Assembly: GCA_016292745.1 (NCBI GenBank)
Contig: JAEDFO010000001.1
Coordinates: 1-64,000, forward strand
DNA length: 64,000 nt
Direction: 5' to 3'
Source of the DNA: Muribaculaceae bacterium
Lineage (GTDB): Bacteria > Bacteroidota > Bacteroidia > Bacteroidales > Muribaculaceae
Shown: piece after piece, positions 1 to 8,540 of the stretch
Layout: each line of letters opens with the position of its first letter
How positions within the stretch are numbered: the stretch's first letter is position 1
Made by a program: the position numbers and the translations under genes
The notes under the pieces: model-generated
Seen by the model: only the letters and a program-made list of their open reading frames with translations
Told to the model about the DNA's origin: nothing
The model's database searches: none

Positions 1-344
1 TGCGCCCACTGGCGAGGCGTTAGTTTCGACCGTTTGCCGTTGGGCGCTTTCATGTAAGTGCCGTTAGCCTTGGCATCGGCCTCAATCTGCGCCATCTCAG
101 CCTCAACATCTCTCTGTCGGAACAGCAAATCGCCCTCCTCGCTCTCGGTTTTCTGCAATCTAACATTGCTGTCGGCTTTACCCTGAGGCTTGTAGCCTCG
201 TAATAGGTCGTACAGCACACGGTCGGCAACTTCCTCGGCTGTGGTGAAATGGATGTTCAGCAAGTCAGCAACACCTTTCCAGAAATCGAGTTCCGACTGC
301 TCCTTGTCGATAGCAGCTTTGCGCTCCTTTTCACTCGCAATCTT
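1..344 (-). pseudogene. Truncated fragment of a large mobile-element protein
   Basis: An open frame runs leftward off the window edge. It is bounded upstream by an in-frame TAG at 345-347, and no ATG follows that stop for about 85 codons, so no normal start is visible. The translation is hydrophilic and charged, and ends with the motif TYMKAPNGKRSKLTPRQW. I recognise this motif from very large multi-domain proteins carried by Bacteroidales conjugative elements and phage-like islands (recall of the family, not a search). The fragment begins only about 25 bases past the malQ terminator, which suggests an element inserted or decayed there. The frame stays open upstream of the TAG through the terminator, so a single nonsense mutation or TAG recoding are alternatives. 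No function can be assigned. Confidence 0.5.
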
Positions 345-370
345 CTACCAATTGTTGTCCCCATTAACAA

Positions 371-411
371 AAAAGCGAGTGAACCGATATTGTGTCGGAA
401 CACTCGCTTTT
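371..411 (-). terminator. malQ intrinsic terminator
   Basis: A perfect 11-bp inverted repeat (AAAAGCGAGTG / CACTCGCTTTT) encloses an inner CCGA/TCGG stem. Read leftward the stem ends in a U-rich tail. It lies 22 bases past the malQ stop. Confidence 0.85.
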
Positions 412-432
412 GAATTACCGATAAATATTTTA

Positions 433-3111
433 TTATCTACCGTTCGACTTAATTAGGCTGGTAAGGTGGCGGTTGAATTCGGAGTTTGCCATGAGGTCTT
501 CAAGCGTTATATGCATGCGATATCGCCAGTAGTGACGAGAAATGGCAGGGATGTTAATTTGTTCGTCAGCCGGGTTCTCGCGACGAATTGATCCATCAAT
601 CGACAGCCAGTCCTGTAACGGAATAATCACAAGCATCGACGGTGATGCAATGTGGCTTGCAAGAATCTTTTCGCAAATCCAAGGCTCGGCATACACAGGG
701 GCTGCGCCATGTTCGTGCAGAATGTTGTTGAAGAATCGTTGACTCTTGTCGTGGTCCTCTTCCCACCATCCGCGAATTCCGTTCATGTCGTGGGTTGAAG
801 TGGTTGCCACTGCACGATATGGATAATACTGAGTGATGCCGAATTCCAGCTTCGGGTCTTTAGGCATACGCTGGATTTCGAGCGAGAGAATCTGTTGCGA
901 CTGCATCACCGAAGCCACGCATGAAGGAATCATGCCGAGGTCTTCGCCGCACACGAGCATATTGGTAGAATTGATGAGTGCCGGAAGTTTTTCCATTGCG
1001 CGTGCATACCAGAATTCATTGTGTCGATGGTAGAAGAAGTCGTTGTACAGACGATTGAAACACCATTTTTCGTACTCAGAAAGTGCACGATACACATATG
1101 TCGATTGGGCTGCGATGCGTGGATGATATTTGTGCTGCTCGCGCTTGTCCTTGATAAAGAGTACTTGGTCGAGAAGCCCCATCAACCCGTCACGAATTCG
1201 CTGGTTGCGGACGTCGGTGTCGTTTATCGAGGCAAAATGTTTCTCAATTTTGCGCTGGGTGTTGAATTCCGGTTTCACTGAATAAGTGCCGTTGCCGGTA
1301 TCGTTGAGATATTGTTTCGCTTCATCGCTGAATTCGCCGAAGAAGTCGGTGAGCATATATTCGCGGATATAAGGCATTGTGTGGGCTTCATCATTAACCC
1401 AGAAGTCATATTTGGTACGAAGTTCGTCGGCAGTGAAAGGAAGTGCAGGATTGAAATATCCCATTAAACCGTGGATTGATGAGTATGGTATTTCCCATAT
1501 TCTGAAGAATCCAAGTATGTGGTCGATACGGTAAGCATCGAAATATTGGGCCATGTTGGCAAATCGTGCTTTCCACCATTGGTAGCCGTCCTTAGCCATC
1601 TCTTCCCAGTTGTATGTCGGGAATCCCCAGTTCTGCCCGTTAACCGAAAAATCGTCGGGTGGAGCACCAGCCTGGCAGTCGAGATTAAACAATCGGGGAT
1701 TAACCCATGCATCGACGCTTGTGCGGCTTATGCCGATTGGAATATCACCTTTCAAAACCACACCTTTGCTGTGGGCATAGTTGCGGACTTCAGTAAGTTG
1801 TTTGCTCAGATGATATTGGATGAAACAAACGAAACTAATGTTGGTTGCATTGTCGGCAGCGAACTTGGCTACGGCCTTCTTGTCGTATTTAGCATATTCT
1901 TCCCATTTCGAGAAGTCGGGAGTACTGTATTTGTCGCGAAGAACACAGAAAGCAGCATAATCGTGAAGCCAGAAAGCATTGTCTTTTACGAATTTGTGGT
2001 AATCGTCGCTTTCAAGCGTTTCCTTTCCGACTTTTTCAAATACCTGCTTCAAATATCCGATTTTGTACTCGTTTACCCGCTCATAATCAACAGTTGGAAG
2101 GGCGTTGAGTTCGCTCTTTATCTTCTTGAATTCGGCCAGTTTCGTTTTATTGGTGAGTTTGCCAACAGCTTCCAGCCTGATATACATTGGATGAAGGGCA
2201 AACGTTGAATTGGCGTTGTATGGGTATGAATCGGTCCAGGTGTGTGTCATTGTAGTGTCGTTTATAGGCAACACTTGTACGAAATTCTGTCCTGTTGACA
2301 CCGCCCAATCAATCATTCCGAAAAGGTCGTAGAAATCACCGACACCGCAATCGTCATTGCTGCGAAGCGAAAACACCGGAATGGCTGTTCCTGCACCACG
2401 CCATTGGTTGCGCGGGAAGTTTATGTAAGACTCCTCAACATTAACAAGTGATTCGGCCATGTTGTCAGGCAACTGCAATTCGTGGTTTGCAGCATTCTCC
2501 CATTGTATGAGCTCTTTCGTGTCTTTGTTGAGGATTACAAACTTATATGCAACACTGGTAAAATCGCTTTCAATTGCTACAAAAGCCTCCCATTTTGGAA
2601 AATTGGCATCGTTCATTATAATTGCCTTGTTGAGGTCCCAGTTCCCGAGTTCGGGGCAGCTGCCACTGATGGCAATCACTTCGTTAGACTTTAAGTTGGC
2701 AAAGTCAGCGCTGAACTTTATGCCTGCTGTTAGGGAACTCTTAATGGCTTTATCTCGATTGCGGTTGAATATACCATTGGTGAATGCCGAAGAATAGTAA
2801 TGCTTGTCGGCCGGGATGTCGTTCCATTTTGCATTGACGATATAGTTCTTGCATGCATTTGACAATGTTATATGGTGAGGTTCGCCCCATTCCTCACGGA
2901 TTACTTTATCTCCGTTCTTTATGACAAACCGGAAATACAGGTCGCCCTTTACATCTTCGGTTTCTTTGGTGATAGACCAAATATTGGCATTTGAATAATT
3001 AAGCATTTCGGGCTCAGTGGCTTTATTGAACCGCGCTTTACCCATCGCTGAAATAATGTATACACTTTCTCCCCAATTGGTTCGATAGGCGATATTGAAT
3101 GTAATTTTCAT
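433..3111 (-). CDS. malQ: 4-alpha-glucanotransferase with two starch-binding domains
   Basis: This is an amylomaltase that transfers alpha-1,4-glucan chains between malto-oligosaccharides in cytoplasmic glycogen and starch metabolism. At 892 residues it is much longer than E. coli MalQ (about 690), because two CBM20-type modules precede the catalytic part (about residues 1-95 and 130-235; the second contains GSCPELGNWD). The GH77 barrel follows from about residue 255. It shows the nucleophile motif AYRIDH, the acid/base motif CGEDLG, and STHDMNGIRGWW. The CBM20-CBM20-GH77 order is that of disproportionating enzymes such as plant DPE2, and is common in Bacteroidetes. It is monocistronic, with its own terminator. 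I saw no clear promoter in the 127-base gap upstream. Confidence 0.95.
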   Translation of the reverse strand: MKITFNIAYRTNWGESVYIISAMGKARFNKATEPEMLNYSNANIWSITKETEDVKGDLYFRFVIKNGDKVIREEWGEPHHITLSNACKNYIVNAKWNDIPADKHYYSSAFTNGIFNRNRDKAIKSSLTAGIKFSADFANLKSNEVIAISGSCPELGNWDLNKAIIMNDANFPKWEAFVAIESDFTSVAYKFVILNKDTKELIQWENAANHELQLPDNMAESLVNVEESYINFPRNQWRGAGTAIPVFSLRSNDDCGVGDFYDLFGMIDWAVSTGQNFVQVLPINDTTMTHTWTDSYPYNANSTFALHPMYIRLEAVGKLTNKTKLAEFKKIKSELNALPTVDYERVNEYKIGYLKQVFEKVGKETLESDDYHKFVKDNAFWLHDYAAFCVLRDKYSTPDFSKWEEYAKYDKKAVAKFAADNATNISFVCFIQYHLSKQLTEVRNYAHSKGVVLKGDIPIGISRTSVDAWVNPRLFNLDCQAGAPPDDFSVNGQNWGFPTYNWEEMAKDGYQWWKARFANMAQYFDAYRIDHILGFFRIWEIPYSSIHGLMGYFNPALPFTADELRTKYDFWVNDEAHTMPYIREYMLTDFFGEFSDEAKQYLNDTGNGTYSVKPEFNTQRKIEKHFASINDTDVRNQRIRDGLMGLLDQVLFIKDKREQHKYHPRIAAQSTYVYRALSEYEKWCFNRLYNDFFYHRHNEFWYARAMEKLPALINSTNMLVCGEDLGMIPSCVASVMQSQQILSLEIQRMPKDPKLEFGITQYYPYRAVATTSTHDMNGIRGWWEEDHDKSQRFFNNILHEHGAAPVYAEPWICEKILASHIASPSMLVIIPLQDWLSIDGSIRRENPADEQINIPAISRHYWRYRMHITLEDLMANSEFNRHLTSLIKSNGR

Positions 3112-3185
3112 GTTAAAAACAAATTATAAATCAATAGGTTAATAATTACGTTGCTAAGTTAGTAAATAAATTGAAACATCAGAAA

Positions 3186-3212
3186 TAAGGCCGACATTTT
3201 TTGCCGGCCTTA
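3186..3212 (-). terminator. nrdJ intrinsic terminator
   Basis: An 11-bp stem (TAAGGCCGACA / TGCCGGCCTTA) has a 5-base loop. The single mismatch becomes a G:U pair only on the minus strand, where a UUUC tail follows. This fits termination of the leftward nrdJ transcript. Confidence 0.75.
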
Positions 3213-3238
3213 TGATAAAATGATTTAAATGATAAAGG

Positions 3239-5761
3239 TTAGCCGCATTTCGATGTGCCGCACGAAGTGCAGATGAGGCATCCCTCTTGGTATATAAGTG
3301 TCTCCTGTCCGCAGTTGGGACAAGTCTGGCCGTTAGCCTTCGTGCCGTTAGGCAGATATTTTTTCAGCGCACGTTCCACACCGTTTTTCCAGGTGTTAAT
3401 CGATTGGCTGTCAAGATCGAGGCCGCTAACCAGCTTCAGAACCTGGTCGATAGGCATTCCGTAGCGAAGCACTCCTGAAATAAGTTTGGCATAGTTCCAG
3501 AATTCAGGGTTGAATTTGTCGGAAAGGCCTTCGATTGTGGTTTTATATCCGCGTTTGTTGATAAACTGGAAGTCGTAACGCTTATTGCCGTTTTCGTCGA
3601 TGGCTTTGATGATTTTGCCCTTGGTTACCGATTTCGGGCAGAATATACCTTCGTCGTCATCAGCAAGACCCGTGAAAATCTCGTAAGGTCGTCCGTTGAG
3701 CAATCCTACGAATGCAATCCATTTTTCCTTGTTGTTCTGGAATTTCACCACATCAGCTTCAAGTTCAATAGGCCGTTTTGCCACATGTTCTTCGGGATGT
3801 ACCGGTGCCTCTTCCTTTTTAATAGATACGAGCACACCTGAACGCGAGCCATCGCGATAAACTGTACACCCTTTACATCCGGCTTTCCATGCAGTGACGT
3901 AAAGGTTGTTGACAAGTTCTTCCGATACATCCGACGGGAGATTTATTGTAACGCTGATAGAATGGTCAACCCACTTCTGGATACGGCCTTGCATCTTTAC
4001 CTTACCAACCCAGTCAACATCGTTGCTGGTCGCGTTGTGGTATGGCGATTTAGCTATGATGGCATCAATATCGGCTTGTGAATAATCGCTGCGCACTTCG
4101 ATGCCGTTGGTTTGCATCCAGGTGATAAATTTATGATGATAAACCACATATTCTTCGAATGCATCGCCCGAGTCGTCAACATAGTCGATTTTAACAGAGG
4201 TGTCGTTCGGATTCACTTTTCTGCGGCGCTTGTACACTGGTAAGAACACGGGCTCTATGCCTGAAGTGGTCTGTGTCATGAGGCTCGTGGTGCCTGTAGG
4301 AGCTATGGTGAGGCATGCAATGTTTCGACGACCATATTTGCACATCTTTTCGTATACTTCTGGCGCTGCATCCTTTATTCGGTTGATGAATGGGTTGTTG
4401 GCTTCGCGCTTAGCATCGAAAATCTCGAATGCGCCACGTTCGGCTGCCAAGTCAACCGACGATGAATAGGCAGCTATGGCAAGAGTCTTGTGGACCAGCT
4501 CCGAAAAATCGGTGGCTTCATCAGTTCCGTATGTCAAACCTAAAGCCGCTATCATGTCGCCTTCGGCAGTAGTGCCCACACCAGTGCGGCGTCCTTTAAG
4601 TGTCTTTGTGCGTATTTTCTCCCAAAGGTGGCGCTCGGTTTGCTTAACTTCCAGAGTCTCGGGGTCGGAATCGATTTTGTGTAGAATCTTGTCGATTTTT
4701 TCCATCTCAAGGTCGATAATGTCGTCCATAATACGCTGTGCATAAGCAACGTGCTGCTTGAACAGGTCGAAGTTGAACGATGCCTTATCGGTGAATGGAT
4801 TCTCAACGTATGAGTAAAGGTTGATAGCCAGCAAACGGCAACTGTCGTAAGGACACAACGGGATTTCGCCACATGGGTTTGTCGAAATGGTCTTGAATCC
4901 CAGGTCGGCATAGCAGTCGGGCACTGATTCGCGGATGATTGTATCCCAGAAAAGCACACCAGGCTCGGCACTCTTCCAGGCGTTGTGGACAATCTTTGCC
5001 CACAGTGTTGATGCCTCAATTTCGCGTGTGTATGTAGCCTCTCCTTCAATAGGATATTGCTGGGTGTATTTCGAACCGCTGATGGCTGCATTCATGAATT
5101 CATCATCAATTCTAACCGACACATTTGCACCAGTTACCATGCCCTGCTCCATCTTAGCATCGATAAATGCTTCTGAATCGGGGTGCTTAATGCTCACCGA
5201 AAGCATGAGCGCACCACGACGGCCGTCTTGAGCAACTTCGCGTGTGGAATTCGAATAACGCTGCATGAAAGGAACCAAGCCAGTGGAAGTGAGAGCTGAG
5301 TTCTTAACTGGAGAACCTTTAGGGCGGATGTGCGACAAGTCGTGGCCTACCCCACCGCGGCGTTTCATTAACTGAACTTGCTCTTCATCAATTTTTATAA
5401 TGCCACCGTATGAGTCGGGCTCTCCATCAATACCTATTACAAAACAGTTTGACAGCGAACCAACTTGATAGTTGTTGCCGATTCCCGACATGGGACTGCC
5501 CTGCGGAACAATGTATTTGAAATTCTTTATAAGATCAAATATCTGTTGTTCCGACATCGGATTCGGATAGTTTGACTCTATTCGCGCTATTTCCGATGCA
5601 ATTCGATGGTGCATATCGTTTGGAGTAAGCTCAAAGATATGACCAAAGGAATCTTTTAGTGCATACTTGCTCGACCATACTCTTGCGGCTAACTCATCGC
5701 CGTTAAAGTACTCTAACGAAGCCTTATACACATCGTCATAAGAATGTGATTTTATTTCCAC
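3239..5761 (-). CDS. nrdJ: Adenosylcobalamin-dependent (class II) ribonucleotide reductase
   Basis: The enzyme reduces ribonucleotides to deoxyribonucleotides using a B12-generated thiyl radical, so it works with or without oxygen. Length is 840 residues. The family cysteines are visible: GSLSNCFVIG around residue 106 (one redox partner) and NPCGEIPL around 293-302 (active-site Cys and Glu). The region around residues 675-760 matches the extra C-terminal domain of B12-dependent reductases. The protein ends in a four-cysteine zinc ribbon (CPNCG...CTSCG) with a final CG. It is a single-gene unit with a promoter at 5805-5834 and a terminator at 3186-3212. I saw no B12 riboswitch upstream. Confidence 0.95.
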   Translation of the reverse strand: MEIKSHSYDDVYKASLEYFNGDELAARVWSSKYALKDSFGHIFELTPNDMHHRIASEIARIESNYPNPMSEQQIFDLIKNFKYIVPQGSPMSGIGNNYQVGSLSNCFVIGIDGEPDSYGGIIKIDEEQVQLMKRRGGVGHDLSHIRPKGSPVKNSALTSTGLVPFMQRYSNSTREVAQDGRRGALMLSVSIKHPDSEAFIDAKMEQGMVTGANVSVRIDDEFMNAAISGSKYTQQYPIEGEATYTREIEASTLWAKIVHNAWKSAEPGVLFWDTIIRESVPDCYADLGFKTISTNPCGEIPLCPYDSCRLLAINLYSYVENPFTDKASFNFDLFKQHVAYAQRIMDDIIDLEMEKIDKILHKIDSDPETLEVKQTERHLWEKIRTKTLKGRRTGVGTTAEGDMIAALGLTYGTDEATDFSELVHKTLAIAAYSSSVDLAAERGAFEIFDAKREANNPFINRIKDAAPEVYEKMCKYGRRNIACLTIAPTGTTSLMTQTTSGIEPVFLPVYKRRRKVNPNDTSVKIDYVDDSGDAFEEYVVYHHKFITWMQTNGIEVRSDYSQADIDAIIAKSPYHNATSNDVDWVGKVKMQGRIQKWVDHSISVTINLPSDVSEELVNNLYVTAWKAGCKGCTVYRDGSRSGVLVSIKKEEAPVHPEEHVAKRPIELEADVVKFQNNKEKWIAFVGLLNGRPYEIFTGLADDDEGIFCPKSVTKGKIIKAIDENGNKRYDFQFINKRGYKTTIEGLSDKFNPEFWNYAKLISGVLRYGMPIDQVLKLVSGLDLDSQSINTWKNGVERALKKYLPNGTKANGQTCPNCGQETLIYQEGCLICTSCGTSKCG

Positions 5762-5804
5762 GGTTATAAATTATGATAAAATTGATTTCAATAATTACGG
5801 GTTG

Positions 5805-5834
5805 CAAAATAAATAAAAGAATTCGAAATCTCAA
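5805..5834 (-). promoter_or_regulatory. nrdJ promoter
   Basis: Read on the minus strand this is TTG, 19 bases, then TTATTTTG, close to the Bacteroidetes -33/-7 form TTG-N19/20-TAnnTTTG. It sits about 45 bases upstream of the nrdJ ATG. Confidence 0.55.
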
Positions 5835-5989
5835 TTATGATTTCACTAAAATTCAAAATAATTTTATCAACAGGAATTGAACTTTTCTAAAATAATTTTT
5901 ATTTCACTGATTTTCAGTGAAATGTATTTTTAAATACGGTAAAAAGTTTTCCAATTTGGAACTTTTAATGTTTAATGATGCGATGGCGG

Positions 5990-6020
5990 TTGTATTAATG
6001 AGAAAAAATGGTTAACTTTA
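5990..6020 (+). promoter_or_regulatory. Nitroreductase promoter
   Basis: TTG at 5990-5992, 20 bases, then TAACTTTA at 6013-6020, one base off the TAnnTTTG consensus. The ATG is 16 bases downstream. Confidence 0.6.
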
Positions 6021-6036
6021 CAGAAAATCATAATAT

Positions 6037-6786
6037 ATGGATAACTTTTTTTCAACTCGACATTCGGTTCGCGTTTTCGACAACCGCCCTGTGTCCAGAA
6101 AAGTAATTGAAGAAATTCTTAAGGCGGCAATCCACGCTCCAACAACTGGAAACATGCAGCTTTACAGTGTTATAGTTACCGACGATGTTGATGGAAAATC
6201 AAAATTGGCTGCCCAGCATTTCAATCAGCCGGCAGCAGTTAATGCCTCTGCTATTATAACATTTTGTGCCGATTACAATCGTTTCGAAAAATGGTGTTTA
6301 GCGAGAGAGGCCAAGCCGGGTTTCAATAATTTCCAGTCGTTTGTCGCTGCTATGCTCGATGCAACTATCGTGGCCCAACAATTTTCTGTTATTGCGGAAA
6401 TGGTGGGTATCGGGACATGTATATTGGGCACTACAACCTACAATGCCAATGAGATTGGCGAATTGCTGTCGTTGCCCTCGCGTGTGGTGCCCGTGCTGTC
6501 GCTCGCTATTGGATATATGCGCGACGATGAACCGGATTCGCCAACCGAGCGCCTGCCTGTTGATGCAGTGCTTCACTATGGAAAGTACTCCGATTATAAT
6601 GATAACGACATTGACCGACTCTATGCCGAAAAGGAGAACTTGCCTGAGAATGTGGAATTTGTCAAAGAAAATGGAAAGAAGTCGTTGGCGCAGGTGTTTA
6701 CCGATGTGCGTTATCCTAAAAGTAACAATGAAATTTTCTCTACAAAATTCATCGAATATATTATAAAGCAGGGCTATAATCTTTAG
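6037..6786 (+). CDS. Nitroreductase-family NADPH-flavin oxidoreductase
   Basis: A 249-residue FMN enzyme of the NfsA/FRP branch of the nitroreductase family. The family uses NAD(P)H to reduce nitro compounds, quinones or flavins; the natural substrate here is unknown. The N-terminus RHSVRVFDNRPVSRKVIEEI followed by AAIHAPTTGNMQ is the classic flavin-phosphate binding start, and GIGTCILG around residue 125 is the second FMN-binding stretch. The C-terminal 60 residues form the cap helices of the NfsA type. It is a single gene convergent with dnaA. Its last codons form the left arm of the hairpin at 6769-6800. Confidence 0.88.
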   Translation: MDNFFSTRHSVRVFDNRPVSRKVIEEILKAAIHAPTTGNMQLYSVIVTDDVDGKSKLAAQHFNQPAAVNASAIITFCADYNRFEKWCLAREAKPGFNNFQSFVAAMLDATIVAQQFSVIAEMVGIGTCILGTTTYNANEIGELLSLPSRVVPVLSLAIGYMRDDEPDSPTERLPVDAVLHYGKYSDYNDNDIDRLYAEKENLPENVEFVKENGKKSLAQVFTDVRYPKSNNEIFSTKFIEYIIKQGYNL

Positions 6787-6800
6787 TTGTTATAGCCCTG
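6769..6800. terminator. Bidirectional hairpin between nitroreductase and dnaA
   Basis: A perfect 11-bp inverted repeat (CAGGGCTATAA / TTATAGCCCTG) with a 10-base loop. The left arm lies inside the nitroreductase reading frame and the stop codon is in the loop. The U-tract is weak on the plus strand and CUUUAU on the minus strand. Confidence 0.55.
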
Positions 6801-6817
6801 TAAATTAATGTCATACT

Positions 6818-8224
6818 TTAATTGTTATATAGGGATTTTTCGATTTCTTCCAAATCGTGCTGAAGCTGTTTGTCGTATGAAATACGTTCTTCAATGGTTT
6901 TACAGGCATGGAGTACTGTAGCGTGGTTGCGCGACAGCTTAAGGCCAATGGTTGTGGATGACAATTTGGTGTGTTTCTTTGCAAGAAACATCAGAATTTG
7001 CCGCGGGTCGGATATTTCGCGCTTACGCGATTTGCCATACATAAGGTCGGTGTCGATGCCATAATATGTGCCAATGGTTTCGGCAATGAAATCAAAATTA
7101 ATCTCCCTCTTTGGGACTTTTACAGCATTGGCTATCACGGCCTTAGCCATATCAATTGAAATATCTACATTTAAGAATGTGGCACGGGCTATAATCGACG
7201 AAATAATTCCTTCCAGTTCGCGCACACTGGTGGTGACGCTGTTGGCGATAAAATCAATGATATCGTTAGGAATCTGAAGACCGTCTTCACCTGCTTTCTT
7301 CTCAAGAACCTGACGGCGCAGTGCATAGTCGGGTTGGAAAAGCTCGGCAGTTACGCCCCACTTGAAACGTGAGATTAAGCGTGGTATTATGCCGTCGAGG
7401 CTTACCGGTGGGCAATCGCTTGAGAGTATCAATTGCTTCTGGTTCTGGTGGAGATGGTTGAAAATGTGGTAAAACGTGTTTTGAGTGCTTTGTTTACCAG
7501 CAAATTCCTGGATATCATCGATAATCAACACATCAATGCTTTGGTAAAAATTGATGAAGTCGTTGATTTGCTTGTTGATGACAGCTGTGGTGTATTGACT
7601 TTCAAACTCGCGTGACGTTAAGTATAAAACTCTTTTGTCTGGAGTCAGCTCTTTGATTTTTATACCGATTGCTTGGATGAGGTGGGTTTTGCCTACACCT
7701 GTCGGGCCGAAAATCAGCAAGGGGTTGAACGTCTTGCATTTTGGGTCGGAGGCAATGGCTTCGCCTATACTCAATGCAAGTTTGTTTGATGAACTACCAC
7801 AATAATTTTCGAATGTGTATTTGGGGTTGAGCCTGCTGTCGATGTCTGGATAGTCGTGGCGCACAAATGGGTCGCTTGGACCTTGCATTTGACGTTGTAC
7901 CCTGTTGTTTATTGTGGTGTTGTCCTTTGGCGCGTCGATTTTGATATTGGTCGACTTGTCGTTGCTTACTACATCGAGTGTATATGTCAGCTTGTTGAAG
8001 CTGCTTCCATACACATGCTTGATGCTTTTAGCAAGCAGGTTGATATACTGACTCTCAATTCTTTCGATAAAGAACTGAGAAGGCACCGAAAGAAGAAGGC
8101 GTCCATCGGAATAATCAACAGACTTTACAGGAGCAAACCAAGTATCGAACTGGGCTTCTCCTATATTGTCTTTGATTATCGAAAGACACTTATTCCATAA
8201 TTCTATGTGGTCGCCTTGAGTCAT
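6818..8224 (-). CDS. dnaA: Chromosomal replication initiator DnaA
   Basis: This AAA+ ATPase binds DnaA boxes and opens the replication origin. Length 468 is normal. Domain I is about residues 1-85, a short polar linker runs to about 130, and the ATPase core holds Walker A GPTGVGKT at 173-180 and Walker B LIIDDIQ. The C-terminal helix-turn-helix carries the DnaA-box recognition signature around SRNHATVLHACKT. It is transcribed alone, convergent with the nitroreductase. No dnaN or recF is adjacent: dnaN is at 24.7 kb in this window. I found no DnaA-box cluster beside the gene, so this is probably not the origin. Confidence 0.98.
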   Translation of the reverse strand: MTQGDHIELWNKCLSIIKDNIGEAQFDTWFAPVKSVDYSDGRLLLSVPSQFFIERIESQYINLLAKSIKHVYGSSFNKLTYTLDVVSNDKSTNIKIDAPKDNTTINNRVQRQMQGPSDPFVRHDYPDIDSRLNPKYTFENYCGSSSNKLALSIGEAIASDPKCKTFNPLLIFGPTGVGKTHLIQAIGIKIKELTPDKRVLYLTSREFESQYTTAVINKQINDFINFYQSIDVLIIDDIQEFAGKQSTQNTFYHIFNHLHQNQKQLILSSDCPPVSLDGIIPRLISRFKWGVTAELFQPDYALRRQVLEKKAGEDGLQIPNDIIDFIANSVTTSVRELEGIISSIIARATFLNVDISIDMAKAVIANAVKVPKREINFDFIAETIGTYYGIDTDLMYGKSRKREISDPRQILMFLAKKHTKLSSTTIGLKLSRNHATVLHACKTIEERISYDKQLQHDLEEIEKSLYNN

Positions 8225-8252
8225 TTTTTAATATTGCCTTTTATTGACGATA

Positions 8253-8283
8253 CAAAATTTGCAATATTATTTTAATAAAACAA
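8253..8283 (-). promoter_or_regulatory. dnaA promoter
   Basis: On the minus strand: TTG, 20 bases, then AAATTTTG (one base from TAnnTTTG). It lies about 30 bases upstream of the dnaA ATG. Confidence 0.55.
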
Positions 8284-8490
8284 TGTGAGAAAAATTTGGA
8301 ATTATTATTTATTATGTAACATGTTGATTTATAGACGTGTGTGTTTGTTGTTTGAATTTACAGATTAATAAATTGATATTTCGGTTTATATACCTTTTAA
8401 TCAACAGTTTAAGTCATAAATTATCATATGATTGCCTTTTGTAATGTGCTGTTTGTGTGTTTCTGTTACTTATGTTTCGATAAATTTCGA

Positions 8491-8529
8491 AAAAACGCTT
8501 ATTTAGAATTGTTCTAAATAAGCGTTTTT
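8491..8529 (-). terminator. Terminator of the amidase-MCE unit
   Basis: A perfect 18-bp inverted repeat, with a TTG loop at 8509-8511, begins and ends with A5/T5. It is 12 bases past the MCE stop. Symmetry would allow termination in either direction. Confidence 0.85.
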
Positions 8530-8540
8530 CAGGTTTGCGG

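Larger units (their letters stand above)
8225..8540. other. AT-rich intergenic region between dnaA and the MCE gene
   Basis: This gene-free stretch holds the dnaA promoter (8253-8283) at its left and the terminator of the amidase-MCE unit (8491-8529) at its right. The middle is very AT-rich. I saw no TTATCCACA-type box, small ORF or RNA gene in it. Confidence 0.6.

Noticed and set aside
1519..2208. A 229-codon open frame on the plus strand within malQ
   Set aside because: malQ has full-length homology and catalytic motifs on the other strand. The antisense frame shows no recognisable domain.
4552..5091. A 179-codon minus-strand frame overlapping nrdJ in another frame
   Set aside because: nrdJ reads through with all its active-site motifs, and the alternative frame is an out-of-phase shadow.
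5762..6036. Possible cobalamin riboswitch upstream of B12-dependent nrdJ
   Set aside because: The predicted leader is only about 40 bases. No B12-box-like conserved stretch was seen, so there is no room for the aptamer.
8284..8490. Replication origin in the AT-rich region beside dnaA
   Set aside because: AT-richness alone is not enough. I found no clustered DnaA boxes.
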